From Sutterella sp. (GTDB lineage Bacteria; Pseudomonadota; Gammaproteobacteria; Burkholderiales; Burkholderiaceae_F), in assembly GCA_003488465.1 (NCBI GenBank), contig DNLN01000120.1, positions 1 to 7,671 of the forward strand: a stretch of 7,671 bases of DNA, given 5' to 3'. Of the stretch, positions 6,569 to 7,671 are shown one piece after another. The position numbers and the translations under genes are program-made. Each line of letters opens with the position of its first letter. The first letter of the stretch is position 1. The notes beneath the pieces are model-generated. The model did no database searches and had not been told where the DNA came from. It saw only the letters and a list, made by a program, of their open reading frames with translations.

Positions 6569-7671
6569 ATGTACATCATCATCATCGGCGCAGGGCGCAT
6601 CGGCTCCACGGTTGCAGAAAGCCTCGTTGGCGAGGCGAACGACATTACGGTGATCGACCGGGATGCCGCCAAGGTTGATGAACTGCAAAATCGCCTCGAC
6701 CTGCGCGGCGTAACCGGGGACGCGACCTCTCCGAGCGTGCTGACGGATGCCGGAGCGGCGGACGCCGACCTTCTCGTTGCCGTCACGGCTTCCGACGAAA
6801 CCAATCTCGTCGTGAGCCTTCTTGCCTCGCGCCTTTTCAACATCCCGACCCGCATTGCGCGCGTCAGAAAGAGCGAACTCAGAAACTACCCGCGCCTTCT
6901 TGCGGAAGAAGGCTTTGAGATCACGAGCTCGATCTGGCCCGAGGAGGCGCTCACGAACAGCATCCTGCGGCTCATTGACTTCCCGGAGGCTCTGCAGGTC
7001 ATTGACTTTGCTGACGGCAAGGCAACCCTCATTGCCGTACGCGCCGTGGCGGGCAGCCCCCTTGTCGGCCGCCAGATCCGCGAGCTCGGCGTACACCTAC
7101 CCGACATCCCCGCGCGCATCGTCTCGGTCTTCCGGCGCAACCGCAATCTCGAGATCTCCCCGGCGACCGTCATCGAAAGCGGCGACGAGGTGATTGCACT
7201 TGCGGCAACGCGCGACATCCGGCGCATTTCAAGCGAACTGCGCCGCTCCGAAGAGCCCGCCCGCAACATCATCATCGGCGGCAATCTGTCGCTCGCGCGC
7301 CAGCTTTGCGAATCGCTCTCAAGCCGCAAGTATTCGATCAAGGTGATCGAGGCCGATGGAACCCGCGCGGCCGCCGCCATGCAGGACTTCCCGGACAGCG
7401 CGCTCATTCTTGAGGGCAGCATCACCGAGGAAAAGACGCTGGAGGACGCAGGAATCGACACCTGCGACCTGTTCCTCGCGATGGAAAGCGACGACGAGAG
7501 CAACATCCTCAGCAGTCTTTTAGCCAAGAAGATGGGCGCAAAGCGCGTCATCTCCCTCATCGACCGCAAGACCTATGCCGACCTTGTGCAGGGCACGCAG
7601 ATCGACATTACGGTGTCGCTCAACCAAGCGACTCTGGGCGAGCTGCTGCGGCATGTGCGCCGCGGCGACGT
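6569..7671 (+). CDS. trkA: Trk potassium uptake protein TrkA, N-terminal 367 codons (cut by window edge)
   Basis: TrkA is the cytoplasmic regulatory subunit that binds NAD(H) or other nucleotides and gates the TrkH/TrkG potassium channel. Full-length TrkA is about 458 residues, so roughly 90 are missing off the right edge. The first RCK_N domain has an intact Rossmann loop GAGRIG (7-12) and Asp30 at the end of strand 2 (VIDRD). A first RCK_C domain follows (about 140-225, including SPLVGRQIREL and ESGDEVIALA). The second RCK_N domain starts with NIIIGGNLSLARQL (233-246), with Glu261 as its acidic residue. Its glycine loop looks shorter than the usual GGGNIGxxLA form. The gene begins 24 bases after the regulator stop and is probably co-transcribed with it. 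No clear Shine-Dalgarno precedes the ATG (CCAGACAGCC). The family start is unambiguous because the Rossmann strand begins at residue 2. Confidence 0.95.
   Translation, partial: MYIIIIGAGRIGSTVAESLVGEANDITVIDRDAAKVDELQNRLDLRGVTGDATSPSVLTDAGAADADLLVAVTASDETNLVVSLLASRLFNIPTRIARVRKSELRNYPRLLAEEGFEITSSIWPEEALTNSILRLIDFPEALQVIDFADGKATLIAVRAVAGSPLVGRQIRELGVHLPDIPARIVSVFRRNRNLEISPATVIESGDEVIALAATRDIRRISSELRRSEEPARNIIIGGNLSLARQLCESLSSRKYSIKVIEADGTRAAAAMQDFPDSALILEGSITEEKTLEDAGIDTCDLFLAMESDDESNILSSLLAKKMGAKRVISLIDRKTYADLVQGTQIDITVSLNQATLGELLRHVRRGD

Overview
The window is about 7.7 kb of dense, GC-rich bacterial DNA. It looks like a betaproteobacterial (Burkholderiales-type) chromosome. The main evidence is gene order: fmt, rsmB, a DUF4390 protein, an NtrY-like sensor kinase, a response regulator and trkA, all on the + strand. 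From memory this run is typical of Burkholderiales and, in several of them, lies fairly near the replication origin. A gut Sutterellaceae-like member is possible, but the sequence alone does not settle it.

Layout. Positions 1-478 hold the N-terminal part of an alpha/beta hydrolase on the - strand, cut by the window edge. Positions 479-609 are the divergent intergenic region. It holds a parS-like 16-mer (500-515) on one arm of a bulged inverted repeat (486-515), plus weak -10 boxes facing each way. Positions 610-3503 carry fmt, rsmB and the DUF4390 gene, tightly packed with a 4-base overlap and then a 12-base gap. Positions 3519-5732 encode a four-helix NtrY-like histidine kinase. A 104-base gap with a candidate sigma70-type promoter follows. 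Positions 5837-6544 encode a short response regulator (receiver, proline-rich hinge, Fis-type helix-turn-helix) with no AAA+ domain. The first 367 codons of trkA (6569-7671) run off the right edge.

How the genes work together. fmt and rsmB are translation housekeeping genes: formylation of initiator Met-tRNA and 16S rRNA m5C methylation. The exported DUF4390 protein, the membrane kinase and the regulator look like one envelope-sensing unit. TrkA is the cytoplasmic nucleotide-binding subunit of a Trk potassium uptake system. The three internal operon starts (rsmB, DUF4390, kinase) each have a purine-rich Shine-Dalgarno sequence ending 7 bases before the ATG. fmt, the regulator and trkA have none that I can see.

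Most worth checking: the parS-like site, the regulator's missing AAA+ domain, and the shortened glycine loop in TrkA's second nucleotide-binding domain. I see no convincing wholly new system, mobile element, CRISPR array or RNA gene.
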